Shown: positions 10,808 through 22,990 of the stretch, in pieces
Layout: the number at the start of each line of letters is the position of its first letter
How positions within the stretch are numbered: the first letter of the stretch is position 1
Source of the DNA: Branchiostoma belcheri
Lineage: Eukaryota; Chordata; Leptocardii; Amphioxiformes; Branchiostomatidae
Assembly: GCF_001625305.1 (NCBI RefSeq)
Contig: NW_017802536.1
Location: forward strand, 704,319 to 768,318
Length of the DNA: 64,000 bases
Reading direction: 5' to 3'
Notes under the pieces: generated by a model
What the model saw: the letters and a program-made list of their open reading frames with translations, nothing else
Databases searched by the model: none
Told to the model about the DNA's origin: nothing
Position numbers and translations under genes: made by a program

Positions 10808-13800
10808 TTAATTTTTTTTGGCCAAATCTTCCTCGAAAGAGTATCCGAACATATCAAAGTCCTTCTGAAAGACCTTCTGTAGTGGCAAAATTTCATCCGT
10901 CGGGACTCGGCCGTAGAAGTCTTTGAAAACATTGCCATTGTTCACGTTTCTCGACTGATGTATTGGGAGGACGTCTTCATTGGCTGTGATGTTGTTCTGC
11001 TTTAAGAAGAGTCGAATGTCCAAAGCAATTGTGTCCGTGTGGGCAACAAAGTCGTAGTCAATCTAGTAGAGAAAGGAAATGTATGCCATTATCCGACTTT
11101 TACCACAAATTCGAATATCATACAAATAATTGAGTCATTGACTGTAAAATTTACCGCGTAAAAGGATTCATTTTATGTGGGTGGGATTTAAATAAACGTG
11201 AATAAAAATGTGGTCTACCTTTAGATAAGGGAGTAAGTCTAACACAGTACCTTGCATGGTGTACATAGCCTGTCGAATGATAACCAGTGCTGACTTTCCT
11301 CTATTCGATGCGAAACGGCAAAGAGAAACTCTCGGAACGACACTCGTTTTGGGTCGTTGTCTGTCCTTTCTTCGTTTATTTTACTTAACTGGAATATAAA
11401 AATACACATGTTTATTTTGAAAGAGAAGCTTTGGGAGCCGTATAAATCAGTGCATGAGAGACAAATAGCGATAATTTGCATATTATAATACACACCATAC
11501 TGAGTTGCATGGCATAGTTGTATATTGCACCGTCTATTTTGAAGCTCGTTGCCAATTACTTAACAAAGACTGGCCTTGTTCTGTATCTGTATCTGTATCT
11601 GTATAGCCGGTATAACCGCCTTTCGGCGTAACACACCAGCTTCGCAGGCACGCGGGGCGGTGGCAGCTGGCTATATTACACCGATCGACTTGTTATACCT
11701 AAGCCTTGAACTTCTAGCTCTAGACGTTGTTTAAAGCTATCTATTGACAATGCCCCTACTGTACTTGGTGACAGTGAGTTCCACTCTGCGATAGTTCTAG
11801 GAAAGAATGAATTCTTGAACACCTCAATCCTTGGTTGATATCTCTGGTACTTGAATGCGTGGCTATTTCTTGTTCTCTTCTGGGCTGGTATTAAGTACTT
11901 AGTAGTTGGGACATCCACCAGTTTATTAGTCATTTTGTACATCATGCATAGTCTAGACATCTTTCTTCTGTCTTCCAGTGAGGTCCACTGTAGGTTTCTT
12001 TTCATTTCCGTGACACTAGCACCTCTTACATAGTTGTTCATACAGAATCTTGCAGCTTGATTCTGTACCCTTTCCAATTTGTCTTTGTCTTTCTTTGTAT
12101 ATGGATCCCATACTGTCGCAGCGTATTCTAGGTTCGGTCTTACAAGTGACGTGTATGCAAGTGATTTTACTTTAGTTGGACATGCCCACAGATTACGTTT
12201 AATCACTCCCAATGTCTGTTTCGCCTTAGTTGTGATATTATTAACATGTGCACCCCACTTCAGTCCGCTTGTCAGCGTGACGCCCAGATACGGATGGATT
12301 TTTGTGGTTGCTAAAGCCTGACCACAAAACTGGTAGCTAGTTGCATGTGGTGTTCGTTTGTTTGTTATGTGCATAATGTAGCATTTTTCGGGATTAAACT
12401 GCATGAGCCATTTGCTTTGCCATTCTTCCAGTGTGTTCAGGTCTTTTTGGAGAAGTTGTGAGTCGGTCTGTGTAGAAAGCTCTACATACAATAGACAGTC
12501 ATCGGCAAATAACCTCACATTTGAGTCAAGCTGATCTGGTAGGTCATTTATATACAAGAGGAAGAGCAATGGCCCCAGGACGGTTCCTTGAGGGACCCCA
12601 GACGCTACTTTAACTGGAGCCGACGCCTTCCCTTCAACCACTACTGTTTGCTCCCTGTTGGTCAGGAAAGCCTTTAACCAATTCAGCGTAGGGCCTTGGA
12701 TTCCACAATACTCCAGTTTTGAGATGAGCCTGCCATGGGGGACTTTATCAAAGGCTTTAGTGAAATCAAGTATTGCTAAGTCTACCTGCCGTTTACTGTT
12801 TAGTGCGCCAGCTATGTCATGGACTGTTAGTATAAGCTGTGTTTCTGTGGATCGTTTGGCTCTGAATCCATGCTGGTAATCCGTTAATATACTGTAACTT
12901 TCTAGGTGCTTCATGATTTGGCTATGGATAATATTTTCAAGTAGTTTGCAGGATATGCAGGTCAGTGAAACAGGTCTGTAGTTGCTGGGGACCGCTCTAT
13001 CTCCTTTTTTAAAGATGGCGCATATATTTGCATCCCTCCAATCTTTAGGGATTTCTGCAGTGTTTAGCGAGTGTTGGAAAATATTGGTTAGAACAGGCGC
13101 GATTTCTCTAGCTGTCAACTTGAGGAACCACGGTGGTATTTGGTCTGGTCCGGATGCTTTAGAGGGATTGAGACCTTGAAGCATTTTTTCGACACCATCA
13201 GTAGAAACTACTATATGTTCCATTGGAGGAGTACATGGCTGGCCTAGAGATGGCATATCTGTGGTGTCTTCCTCTGTGAAAACACTTTTGAACTGTGAAC
13301 TGAGTACTTCTGCTTTTTTCCCACTGTCACTGATGATGGTATTTCCCACCTTTAGGGGTGCTACCCCGACAAGGTCTTTCCTCAGTCCTTTTATGTACGA
13401 CCAGAATGTTTTAGGTTTGTCAACTATAGCTTCTCCCAGTATGTCTGCCACGTATTTAGAGTGTGCTTGTCTTATGCTTTTCTGAACTCCCTTCTTAACT
13501 CTCTTGTTAATTGATTATATTTTACCAACTCATGCAAAATTTCATATTCTACATTTACATGTTTGTTAATGATATTGATTGCTATAATTCTGTATCCAGA
13601 TGTAAAGAGCTCAAATAAGTTGTACAACAAAAGTTTAGACATCAGACTTTTTGAGAAAATACTTAGGCATGGGGGGGGGGGATTTTGAGCCCACTCGCAC
13701 CTCGGATAGTGCCTGAACGGCTTGCGCTAGAAACATCAAATTACTATAGGTGAATTTATTTTATTCCACCACTTTCTGACAATTTGGTGCTCCTGCGATA

Positions 13801-16800
13801 ATTGTTTGTTAAGTTACAGGGGGCGGGCCTCAAAAGCCCCAGCCCCCACCGCCTGAGCATGCCCGAATAAAAAGTCCGGTCTGAATAGAATTAAGAACGG
13901 TTAAATGTGCCTCACCTCGTCTATCAGGGTGCGATCTTCTAAGCTGTCTAAACCACGCCTCATGCGATTAACAAACGCATATTCTCCGACACGTTCCGGA
14001 GTAATAACGAACTTGTCGAACCATGCAGACGCCAACCTGCCATGTACAGAATAGGAGATATTGGTGTTAAATCATAATACAAAGTACTAGGTTCTTATCC
14101 CCAGCGGTGTGCCCTAGGATGGTCTTACTATTTATCAACACAAACTCAAAACAACCAAAGCAGAGCTCGTCTAAATTTCATTAATCTTGAATTAAAACCA
14201 TGTACCATCAGTGTAATCTTTTGTCTCTATCATTTCAGTAATAGATTCAATTCCGCGTCACCGTGTGGGTTGTTATTGTCATTACTTAAAAATGCTTCCA
14301 ATTCTTTGTAATTGTCTATAAAAAGTGGTTGCCGAACAGATATCAGATGGTTGTTGCGTATAATCGCTTTTGAGTACGTGTATCTGTTGAGATTGTGACT
14401 TACCCTTTGCACCTACTACGATACCTTGTCAAGTAAAAATGGGTAGCAATAAAGAGGTTATTAAAAATAACTTTTTTCACCTGTTTAGATTGCCGTGTAG
14501 TTGAACTTATGTGGCCTGTGTTTAGACAAAATCTCGACTGTGGGCTTAGGACCCCCACATCAAGTCTTTTGGGCGGGCAGCTGCCATGAGCACGATTTAT
14601 CCAGGGTACAGATCTAAAGCCTCGGTCACAACCCGCCGTGCGTGCTTTTTGTCCGTACGTTTTTTTTTTTTGGGGGGGGGAGGCTACGTCTTCTGAAAAC
14701 GTGCGTTGTACTCTCATAGGATGTACAGGGCACGCGCGTCACACGTACGGGTGGTGAATACGCAGACCGCACGCATTAAAAGTTTTACATGCACTTAAAG
14801 TTCTACGACGTGTCTGTGTGCTCCAAAATCCGTAGGATTATGCACGGAGGCGGTACTCACCACGCACGGATGCCCTACGTTTGCCCAGGCACGTTTTTGC
14901 ACGTAGACAGCACGCAGAAGCACATACGGCGGGTTGTGACCAAGGCTTTATATATTTTACCCGGGATTTACCAATTTTTATACGTTGTTACCAGTTGTTG
15001 ATAACTAACACACTGTTCACATACCGTATACTGTTCCCAATCTGTAGATTGTAAAACTTCACTGAGAATCGTGGCCTATGGACACTTGTTAAAGCTAATC
15101 TGATGACGTGTTGTTGCCATAGGAAATCAATGTTCTGTAGTGTCTACCAATCATCATTGATTTCCCTCCTGCAATTTAGTTTGTGACAAGAGATGTTGAA
15201 TGTAGGGTACAGACCGGAGGGTTAGAGCTTGATCACCGTTTAGTGAATTTTGCAACAAAACAAAGATAGGAAGGCCAGTGCCCGCAATTTTTGTCGTATT
15301 GATTAGAGAAAATTTGCTTTTTCTACAATGTCTGATTCCAGCAACTCTAGTTGAATCTTTTTTAATCTCTAACACTAATTTTACACGTGTTATCGCATAA
15401 AAGAATTATATTTACCTCTCCAAAGGGTCGCGAACAACGATGATCTTTTTGTAGGTCGCAAGACGCAGACTGACTTCTTCTTCGCTGTAGTCCGCCAATG
15501 ATTTAAAAGGTTGTTGGTGTATCCACTCAACATCATGTTCGCCAGGTTGGTTACTTTTATCGTTACCAGGTAACCAGTCAACTTTTCTAAAACCCCATAA
15601 CAACCGTTCAGTTGCATTGTGCTCCAGATTGTAAAGTAACAATTTCATTGTTGTACACCCGGTTTTGGGGATATAGCAGTAGACGGTTTTGATCTTGTCA
15701 AAAACGAATATGTGGTTGTTTCGGCTAGTTTTCGATGCCCTCTAAAAAGAAACAAAGTACATTTGTAAAGCGTATGATCTAACTTAATCAGCCAAGAGAT
15801 CATATTTTAAAAAATTGATGTCATGTAAGATTTTTTGAGCCAAAACAGTAAATATAAATAATTGATACTTATCTGGACTGTAATTTAAAAAACTTTTAAC
15901 ATATATCAGTGTCGCTATTTCTCTTTTCGGGCTACTCGAGTGCAGCCCGAGTTACACTAGGCCTAAACTTTAGAACATTTTGATTGGTACGTCGATTGGT
16001 TGGTTATGATACAACAATGTAATTATATATATACTATATACATGTAAGCAACGCTTACACTGAAAAAGCTTGAACTAGATAGGTAACATTTGCAAGGCAA
16101 ATGCATAGTGTTTACTTTCGCATATGGTCAGCTCTGTTAATTATTACTAAAACAAAATAAACTTGAAAACGCATTCGCATATATGTTCAGACATGAGTTT
16201 AAATCCCTCCTGCCATAAAATTGCAAGATTATGTATCCTGACACTAGTTACCATGGTAGCAAACACACCATTGGTTCAGGTAATTAAAGTCAGTGGTTTT
16301 TGGAGAAGAAGAAGAGGAGGAAACGGAGCAAAAACAATATGTTATCTTCGGCACCAAACTGACTTTTTGCTAGAATATTGGTGTTAACAATTTCTGAGCA
16401 GTGAAATAAGTTCAAAATTTTTGTGTTACCATGGTAACGGTAATAATTTGCCTGTTGTGATTTACATCATGAAATACATCATATTCTCCATCCAACGACA
16501 CTCTTATCCTTACAAAGAAGACTATTCTAATATTTCCTGAACAAATATTCAAATAAAGTCCAGATTTAAATAATTAATGTTTAATGATGGTCATCTTCAT
16601 TTGAATTCCAAATGCTGAAAGTGTGGAATTCCTAGCAGTTACCACTTTGTTATTCTAATTTTCTCATTAATTATGCAAATTAGGCCTTCATTTACATAAT
16701 ATCTGCTGATGTCCAGCTGCTCTCAATTACCTGTCTTAAGTCATATTATGGAACACAGCTGTTTAAGAGAATTTCCTCATTCATTATGCAAATTAGATCT

Positions 16801-19800
16801 TTTTTGCATAATTATAATCTATTTATGTCAATCATTAAGTAAGCTACCTACATACCAAATAGCATGACGATTCCACAACCGGTTCTTGAGTTATATTTCT
16901 TGAAGTATTTTTCAACAAATGACCTTGCAGCTCAAGAGCCACCAGGGGACCCAGACTCATGTCACTCAATCACAAGAGCTACTTATTACTTGAATTTCGT
17001 GCCCCCAGCATGTCTAGATCATGACATATTAAAACCAGAAGTTCCGTTGCAGTACCAATGATAGCCGCCAGGGGGCCCAAATCTAATCATTTCTACGTCT
17101 CGTTAAGACCTATCCACCTACTAAATATCATGACGATACACTTAAGCTTTCTTAGGCTATCGTGTTTACAAAATTAACACACAGACACAAGAACGCCTCT
17201 GAAAACATAACATTCTTTGCGAAGGCAATAAGAGTTTAAAGAGAGAATCAATGATAGCCGCCTGTTGAACCACGCGCTCATTCTACAGTGTCAGCATTTG
17301 TAGCTAGAACCAGCCAACTTTGCTGTCAGTAAGGTATTTTATTACATTGATACCTAAAATGTAATAAGTAGCTTATTTTTTATGTAGTTTTGCACAAAAA
17401 AACTTTTTTTTTATTAAGGCCACACCAAGTAAATTTTATGGATGACGTCCTTTGGAGACCCTAAATCTAATGCGAGAGGGCGAAAGAAAAACAAGAAAGG
17501 CCCTAAAAAACAAGATGCCTAGATTAGAAATATACTAAGAGACAACAAATGTTAGGACACAAATTGAATGAGGTGACACAGTGTAACAAGCAAGAAGTCT
17601 TTTATTCATCATCAAAACAGCAATAAATCAGGTAGAACAGCAGTTGTCGTCCTGTCCTGTTTTCGCGTTACGGGTTTCACGTCAATCTGATGATTTGCGG
17701 CACTGTCGTGACTCTTTGGTCATAGTTACAGGAAGCAGAATTTCTTGTTTTTTTTCTAGGAACAGGCCAAAATCAATGCGCGCGCGGACGTCATCCATAA
17801 AATTTACTTGGTGTGGCCTAAACATTAAAACGTACCTTTGGAAAGTTCCTCTCACAGTATGTGTTAAGCAGAGTTATTCTTCGGGACTGTTCCTTCTCCG
17901 CTTCAGCTAAGTTTTCCCAAGTTTCTCGAAGACGAAGAGAAAAGAGATTGGAACAGCAATAGAATGGGCGTTAAGTCCACCAATAGAATGGCCCTTAAGT
18001 CCACAACAATTCAATTTTTATATGAGAACTTTATTTTGATTATATGTATATGATTATATTTGGGTACAAATATAGAATAAGCAAATATATTTTTCTGTAC
18101 ATTCTTATCTTGCTGACTTGCACTTGTTTTCCAGCGAGAAAATAATGTTGTGTCTTAAATACATATTTATACTGCAATTTCTACATTAATACTGGCAACT
18201 CTTCGACTTTGGAATGGCAGTTTTATGTCTGATTCCATCTTCTTTTTTTTTAAATGATGGTGTTCAAAGTCATTAGAAAATCTGTAGAACCTGACATTGT
18301 CAGATATTTTATACGGCAAACATTTTTTTTTCAAACAGATAAAGAATATTTAATAGGTTAAGTTACGAAAGTCTGCATGGGTTCTGTAGTGGTGGGTAGA
18401 CCAAAATTCGAAGGTTAAGGTCGACCTTTTTCCTTCTTTAGAATTCTCCATAATATACTTAAGTGTATCTTCCGGTTGTTCTTTTATTTGGACTTGCTTT
18501 TATTTGAACTAACAACACCCTATCTGCTTAAGGTTGCAATTTTTTTTAAGTGGGAATTTTTTTAAGTTGGAAAAATGTAATGTCAGTATTTAAAACTATT
18601 TCACAGAAGGTAAGTAAGGAATTCCTATGATGCAGGCAGGTACGCTAGTTGTAGTTGTACAACGATGCAATTAAAGTCTTACCCCTTTCGTCTGTGTCAA
18701 CAGATGATGATGACGGTGATGAAGCTAGATGGAAATGTTAAAAATGTAGGTCAAATTTTTACGTATATAATGAAGGTAATGCAACATTAGGGATAAAATT
18801 TTACATACCAATATTTTAATCGTCTTTGCCAGACATTCTTTTGTCTTAAATTTAGCATACCAATATTCTAATCGTCTTTTCTCGACATTCTTTTGTCTTA
18901 AATTTTACATACCAATATTCTAATCGTCTTTGCTAGACATTCTTTTGTCTTAAATTTAACATACCAATATTCTAATCGTCTTTGCTAGACATTCTTTTGT
19001 CTTAAATTCTATATACCAATATTCTAATCGTCTTTGCTAGACATTCTTTTGTCTTAAATTTTACATACCAATATTCTAATAGTCTTTGCTAGACATTCTT
19101 TTGTCTTAAATTTAACATACCAATATTCTAATCGTCTTTGCTAGACATTCTTTTGTCTTAAATTTTATATACCAATATTCTAATCGTCTTTGCTAGACAT
19201 TCTTTTGTCTTAAATTTTATATACCAATATTCTAATCGTCTTTGCTAGACATTCTTTTGTCTTAAATTCATTGCTGCTAAAGTTTGACGTTAAAAATAGT
19301 TATGATATAAAGAGCAGATTGGCCAATTTAATTTCGGGGGTAATTCTGGGGACTAACATGATTACATGCATTTTCTATTTTAATTTGGAGATCTGACTAG
19401 CGCCACAATCGCAACCACAGGGAGCAGTCTAACAGAAAGTGGCGCAGCAGTACCAGCAAACAGAGAAAGAAGGCGGCTTATATGTGGTGTTTTGATTGAA
19501 AGCTATTTCTTAAAGGCTTGAATGTTTCTTGTTCTTTTCTGAGCTCGTATTAAGTACTTAGTAGTTGGTACGTCCACCAGTTCATTAGTCATTTTGTCAA
19601 TTGACATTTTTATCTGTCTTGCAATGACCCATTTTACTTCCGTGACACTAGCACCCCTTTCATAGTTGTTCGTGCAGAATCTAGCAGCTTGATTCTGTAC
19701 CATTTTATGTTTATCTTTGTCTTTCTTTTTATATGGATCCCATACTGTCGCGGCATATTCTAGGTTCGGTCTTACAAGTGACGTGTATGCAAGTGATTTT

Positions 19801-20723
19801 ACTGTAGTTGGACATGCCCACGGATTACGTTTGATCACTCCTAATGTCTGTTTAGCCTTAGTTTTCATATAACTAATATGTGCACCCCACTTCAGACTGG
19901 TTCCAATGTCACGCCCAAATGCGGCTGGGTTGCTAAAGCAAGACCACAAAACTGTTAGTCAATGCGGTTCGCTTGTTAAGTGCACAAAGTAGCATTTTTT
20001 TTTATTAAACTGCATGAGCTATTTGCTTTGTCATTTTTCCAGGGTGTTCAGGTCTTTCTGCAGAAGTTGTGAGTCGTTCTGTGTAGACAGCTCTAAAAAC
20101 AGCAGACTTTCATCGGCAAATAACCTGAGTCAAACTGATTCCGTAGGTCATTATTTTAAATAGAAAAAGTAGTCTTAAGGCGGTTCGTTGAGGGGCCCAG
20201 ACGCTACTCTAACTGGAGTCAACGCCTTTTTGGACTTATCCGCGTTAAAAGATTTGGCCAAAAAGTCCCCTGCTGTTCCAGAACACGCTGCTGGGGAGCA
20301 AAATTCACACCTCTTATCCCTGCCATTTCTGTCACCAAAAACTTGTTCACGAAAACAGCTACAAAATCCAAAATTTCTTTTGCAGTACCAAGGCCAGCCA
20401 CCATAAGGCCCGTATTTGACTTTGACCTTGTCTTCCTAAGATCTAACAACACACCAAATATCATCACAATCCATAGACGCCTTCTTAAGTTATACTGACA
20501 ACAAAGTTGTGGAGACACACACGGCAGAACACAGACAAACACAAAGACACGAAAAAAAAACATTCACTTACTTACCCCTTTCCCTATAGCTAGCGGATGA
20601 ACCAGACACCATTTTCTTTAATGACAGATTTTCACTGTTGTAGCTGATGTACAGGTAGGCTCCAGTGCTCAGAATCAAAATGGACAGAAATAGGAATTTA
20701 GAAGTCCTCCTCAAAAGAACCAT
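10808..20723 (-). CDS. Carbohydrate sulfotransferase (CHST8-14 / HNK-1 type), type II membrane protein
   Basis: Transfers sulfate from PAPS to glycans in the Golgi (known for the family). Exons on the minus strand: 20723-20576 (signal-anchor, MVLLRRTSKFLFLSILILST, donor GTAAGT), 15741-15416, 14036-13916, 11388-11251 and 11062-10808 (stop TAA). Exon 15741 carries the 5'-phosphosulfate loop YIPKTGCTTMK. It ends in the 3'-phosphate motif RDPLER, completed across the intron by LASAWFDKF. The 11388 exon ends HWLSFDRLCTPCK, followed by IDYDFVAHTDT and a C-terminus with DFDMFGYSFEED. HW.....LC.PC..DYDF and DF.MFGYS are hallmarks of the family. The last four exons join in perfect phase. Exon 1 ends in phase 1 and the next starts in phase 0, so at least one stem exon between 15.75 and 20.57 kb was missed. 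Exon 1 assignment is by position and topology. A LINE lies inside the intron at 11.4-13.9 kb. Confidence 0.85.
11575..13517 (-). mobile_element. CR1/jockey-superfamily LINE, 5'-truncated, intact RT frame
   Basis: A single minus-strand open frame of about 610 codons (about 13517-11676) covers the reverse transcriptase of a CR1/jockey-type non-LTR retrotransposon. Visible motifs in order: KASGPDQIPPWFLK, IFKKGD..VPSNYRPVSLT, DFTKAFDKVPH, SGVPQGTVLGPLLFLLYIND, the catalytic RLFADDCLLY and, in the thumb region, LGVTLTSGLKWG. The endonuclease half is missing, so it is 5'-truncated. The 3' end shows a short GC-rich hairpin-prone tail and three to four ATACAG units near 11581-11604, a typical LINE simple-repeat tail. 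The intact frame suggests recent insertion into the sulfotransferase intron. A decayed relative lies at 19503-20226. Confidence 0.92.
14616..14949. mobile_element. MITE with about 24-bp inverted termini
   Basis: AAAGCCTCGGTCACAACCCG(CCGT) at 14616-14639 is mirrored by (ACGG)CGGGTTGTGACCAAGGCTTT near 14926-14949. The GC-rich interior is full of CACGCACG/ACGTACG blocks. There is no coding capacity. It lies in a sulfotransferase intron. The flanks are TA on both sides, but a target duplication cannot be fixed. Confidence 0.65.
15750..17417. other. Intron sequence with degraded TTAATTATGCAAAT repeat
   Basis: Inside the sulfotransferase gene. From about 16660 to 17210 it resembles the middle of the ACCTCCATG / ACCTTCGCC element families (TTAATTATGCAAATTAG blocks, GTTCCGTTGCAGTACCAATG and GCCGCCAGGGGGCCCAAATC). 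No exon was recognised, although one stem exon of the sulfotransferase is expected somewhere between 15.75 and 20.57 kb. Confidence 0.5.
17418..17818. mobile_element. PIF/Harbinger-like MITE, copy 1 (401 bp)
   Basis: Termini GGCCACACCAAGTAAATTTT(ATGGATGACG) and its reverse complement at 17789-17818 form an inverted repeat of about 30 bp. The element is flanked by TAA on both sides (17415-17417 and 17819-17821). A 3-bp TWA target duplication is typical of PIF/Harbinger elements. It shares the GGCCACACCAA end with the element at 60477-60847. No transposase frame is present. Confidence 0.8.
18801..19269. repeat. 52-bp minisatellite, 9 copies
   Basis: Nine head-to-tail copies of a 52-bp unit containing ACCAATATTCTAATCGTCTT and GACATTCTTTTGTCTTAAAT. 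Copies differ by a few substitutions, and the first two are the most divergent. It is in a sulfotransferase intron. There are no distinct spacers, so it is not a CRISPR-like array. Confidence 0.95.
19503..20226 (-). mobile_element. Decayed copy of the 11.6-kb LINE (3' RT part)
   Basis: The minus-strand frame at 19949-19503 shares KTKAKQTLGVIKRN, YTSLVRPNLEYAATVWDPY and VPTTKYLI with the LINE at 11575-13517. Upstream to about 20226 the same nucleotide sequence continues with deletions and frameshifts. It is a dead fragment. Confidence 0.88.
20230..20565 (+). mobile_element. Fragment related to the ACCTCCATG element
   Basis: Carries AAAAGTCCCCTGCTGTTCCA, GCAGTACCAAGGCCAGCCAC, TTGACCTTGTCTTCCTAAGA and a tract ending in GACACACACGGCAGAACACA, in the same order as in the elements at 5.5 and 36.8 kb, but truncated at both ends. 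It abuts the decayed LINE. Confidence 0.6.
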
Positions 20724-20939
20724 CTTTACTATATAGTAACGATGACTTGTCGTTTTAGAAATAGGTTGATGAATTGTGAGTGGCAGACTCGCCTAAGATT
20801 CACCACGTCACACTAAATGCTTCCAAAGTAAGTTCTGCGAGGTGCGTTTTGGATTGCTCAAAGTCTCCAACTGCCGTTCCGCTTTGATACCTGTAATTCA
20901 AAATAATTGTTGCAGCGTAAATGGCAAGGTGATCTTAAG

Positions 20940-20983
20940 ATGTAGTAGTAGTTGTAGTATTTGTTGTAGTTGTAGTAGTAGTT

Positions 20984-21031
<48 letters not shown>
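20940..21031. repeat. (GTA)n trinucleotide microsatellite
   Basis: An imperfect then perfect GTA/TAG run. It produces a spurious poly-serine open frame. Confidence 0.95.
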
Positions 21032-21032
<1 letters not shown>

Positions 21033-21185
21033 CACTTGTTGTATATTATTAGTAAATAAATTAGATGCCAGTTCGATTCTTTACGGGGTGCTCATTTCGT
21101 GGGATGGCACAACCCTGGTAAAATTTTTAGCACAATATATACAAATAATTTGAAGTCTTAATCAGGTTACAGACCCTTGATTTTG

Positions 21186-21205
21186 NNNNNNNNNNNNNNN
21201 NNNNN
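21186..21205. other. Assembly gap (20 N)
   Basis: Twenty N bases directly before an (AT)n/(GT)n run (21206-21256), probably a simple-repeat collapse of unknown true length. Confidence 0.99.
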
Positions 21206-21256
21206 ATACTATATATATATATATATATTTATGTGTGTATGTGTGTGTGTGTGTGT
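21206..21256. repeat. (AT)n-(GT)n microsatellite
   Basis: An AT dinucleotide run followed by ATGTGTGTATGTGTGTGTGT, adjacent to the assembly gap. Confidence 0.9.
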
Positions 21257-21259
21257 ACA

Positions 21260-22740
21260 AGATAAAGTGCATTTACTCATAAGTAAAGATCGATATAAGT
21301 TTTAAATTTAGCGTGGATAAATACATGAAAAAACAGCTGCAAGTGCACCCGATACAAACAGTACTTATAGTAGTAAGATACATGTAAATCCGTTCAGTAT
21401 TGTGGTTGTGAATAATAGCTTTTAGGACTTGCTATCATACATCAAAATAAACTTTGGTTATTGCAGATTCAAAAAGTCTATGGTAGCACTGGTCCGTCTC
21501 GGTGGTACAAAAAACGGTCTCGGCCCATGGACTAATTTCCATGCACAATATGTGTCTTTCTACATGGCAAATAACCGTTGTTCAATTAATTCGCTTCCAC
21601 TGTATATATTATTATGTACGCCTACCAAATTGTACCCCTCTTTACAAATTGACTTTAACAACGACCATATTACCTCTGTATTATCCTGATCAAGCTTAAT
21701 TACACATGCACAGATATAATACTTCATTTCATAATCAAAATCCAAAACAGGTTCCCATTTAAAATGGTCTCCTCGTATAGGTCAAGGCGGTGGAAACATT
21801 GCTAAAAAATCTAGCTCCGAACAAAATTCCACAAACCAAACGAGCCAATGACAAGGTTAAAGCGTGTGGAACGCAGACCATGAAGAACAGTATCAGACTA
21901 TAAGGCGTGCAAACACGACCAGTGGGTAGAAATATGAAAACACTACTAGCGCCATAGACGAGGATCCACACTCAAGTCTTGGAGCATGGGTTAACTGAAC
22001 ACAGGTGGCAGGGAAACACTATCAACACCGAGCACATTTTTATACATGATATAGACAGGTAAACACATTGATAGTCACATGAATATGCAGTTTGGGACAA
22101 ACATAAACGACCATCGACTCATTTCACGACAGGGAAACAATATCAGCTCTAGGGACTTATACAAGGTTAGTATTGAAGACATGTAAATACTGTTAGAAAC
22201 ATGAGAGCAATGTCGTAACTGGCTACAAGGAAATTCCCTCATCACCAGTCACAGGAAAACACTGCCAGCTGAAGTAACAGGAAAGTCTTTTTGGCATTCT
22301 TGAGACAGGCTAACACTAAAAGCTTCAAGGCAAGAATCGGTACATACCATGAAAAACTATTAGCATCGACAAATGTAAATCATTATCAGTAACAGGAAAC
22401 GCAAAATTCGGCCAGTGCTGCGAGCATGGTATAAGAAACATTATAAACATAGCGATCAGAAGAGAATAACTTATATTGCAAAACGTCTACTCTGAATAAT
22501 AAGCTCAGTAGACTTTTAACTAAAAAACAAAGAAAGGTTATACCGTCTATCGACTTATTCTATCGACTAAGAAGTTCGTGGCCGGATTAAACAAAATATT
22601 ATCAAATTAAAAGCGTTGACTTTTTGGTCAAACTTAGATCTTGCTTGACTGGTTGACATGGTCATCTTATTGTATTAACAGAATAACACATTTACATGCA
22701 TGGATTCTATAAATGGATAATACTGGTATTTCCTGAAGGA
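21260..22740. other. Intergenic stretch with no recognised gene
   Basis: From about 21980 to 22460 the sequence repeatedly alternates ACAGGTAAACAC..., ACAGGAAAACAC... and ACATGTAAAT...-like short phrases, as in a decayed minisatellite of about 50-70 bp. No coding similarity was seen. Confidence 0.4.
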
Positions 22741-22879
22741 TGTAACACTGCAGACTATAGCCTTATACTTTAAAAATGAATAACTTCCTGCAAACTATAA
22801 GAAAAGAAACATACCATAGGAAACCTAAAATGCATAAGCAAACGTTGACTGAATCTTGGTTCCTTTTTTTGCAGATAGA

Positions 22880-22990
22880 AATATTTTTAATCACTCCCCT
22901 ATGAGCGGCTCCTTGGTTGTGTCGACGTGTAACCTGACTCATATCTCTACCCTGTTTGTTTTTTCCGTCGTGGTATATGCAAATCCGGAA
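22880..22990 (-). other. RRH exon-like module, copy 2
   Basis: On the minus strand an ATG at 22942 opens MSQVTRRHNQGAAHRG. It is preceded by ATATACCACGACGGAAAAAA and a purine-rich stretch matching the leaders of the copies at 8.6, 28.5 and 31.6 kb. The donor position reads GGAGTG rather than GTGAGT, so the splice site seems lost. A KTKQ module lies head-to-head at 23851. Confidence 0.4.

Noticed and set aside
11851..13485. Plus-strand frames of 60-80 codons
   Set aside because: They are antisense shadows of the LINE reverse transcriptase.
14230..14412. Minus-strand 60-codon frame between sulfotransferase exons
   Set aside because: The flanking exons (15416 and 14036) already join in phase across it, and no family resemblance was seen.
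18801..19269. Regular repeats resembling a CRISPR array
   Set aside because: Whole 52-bp units are repeated with no unique spacers, and the genome is eukaryotic; it is a minisatellite.
20842..21153. Plus-strand poly-serine frame
   Set aside because: It arises from the (GTA)n repeat.
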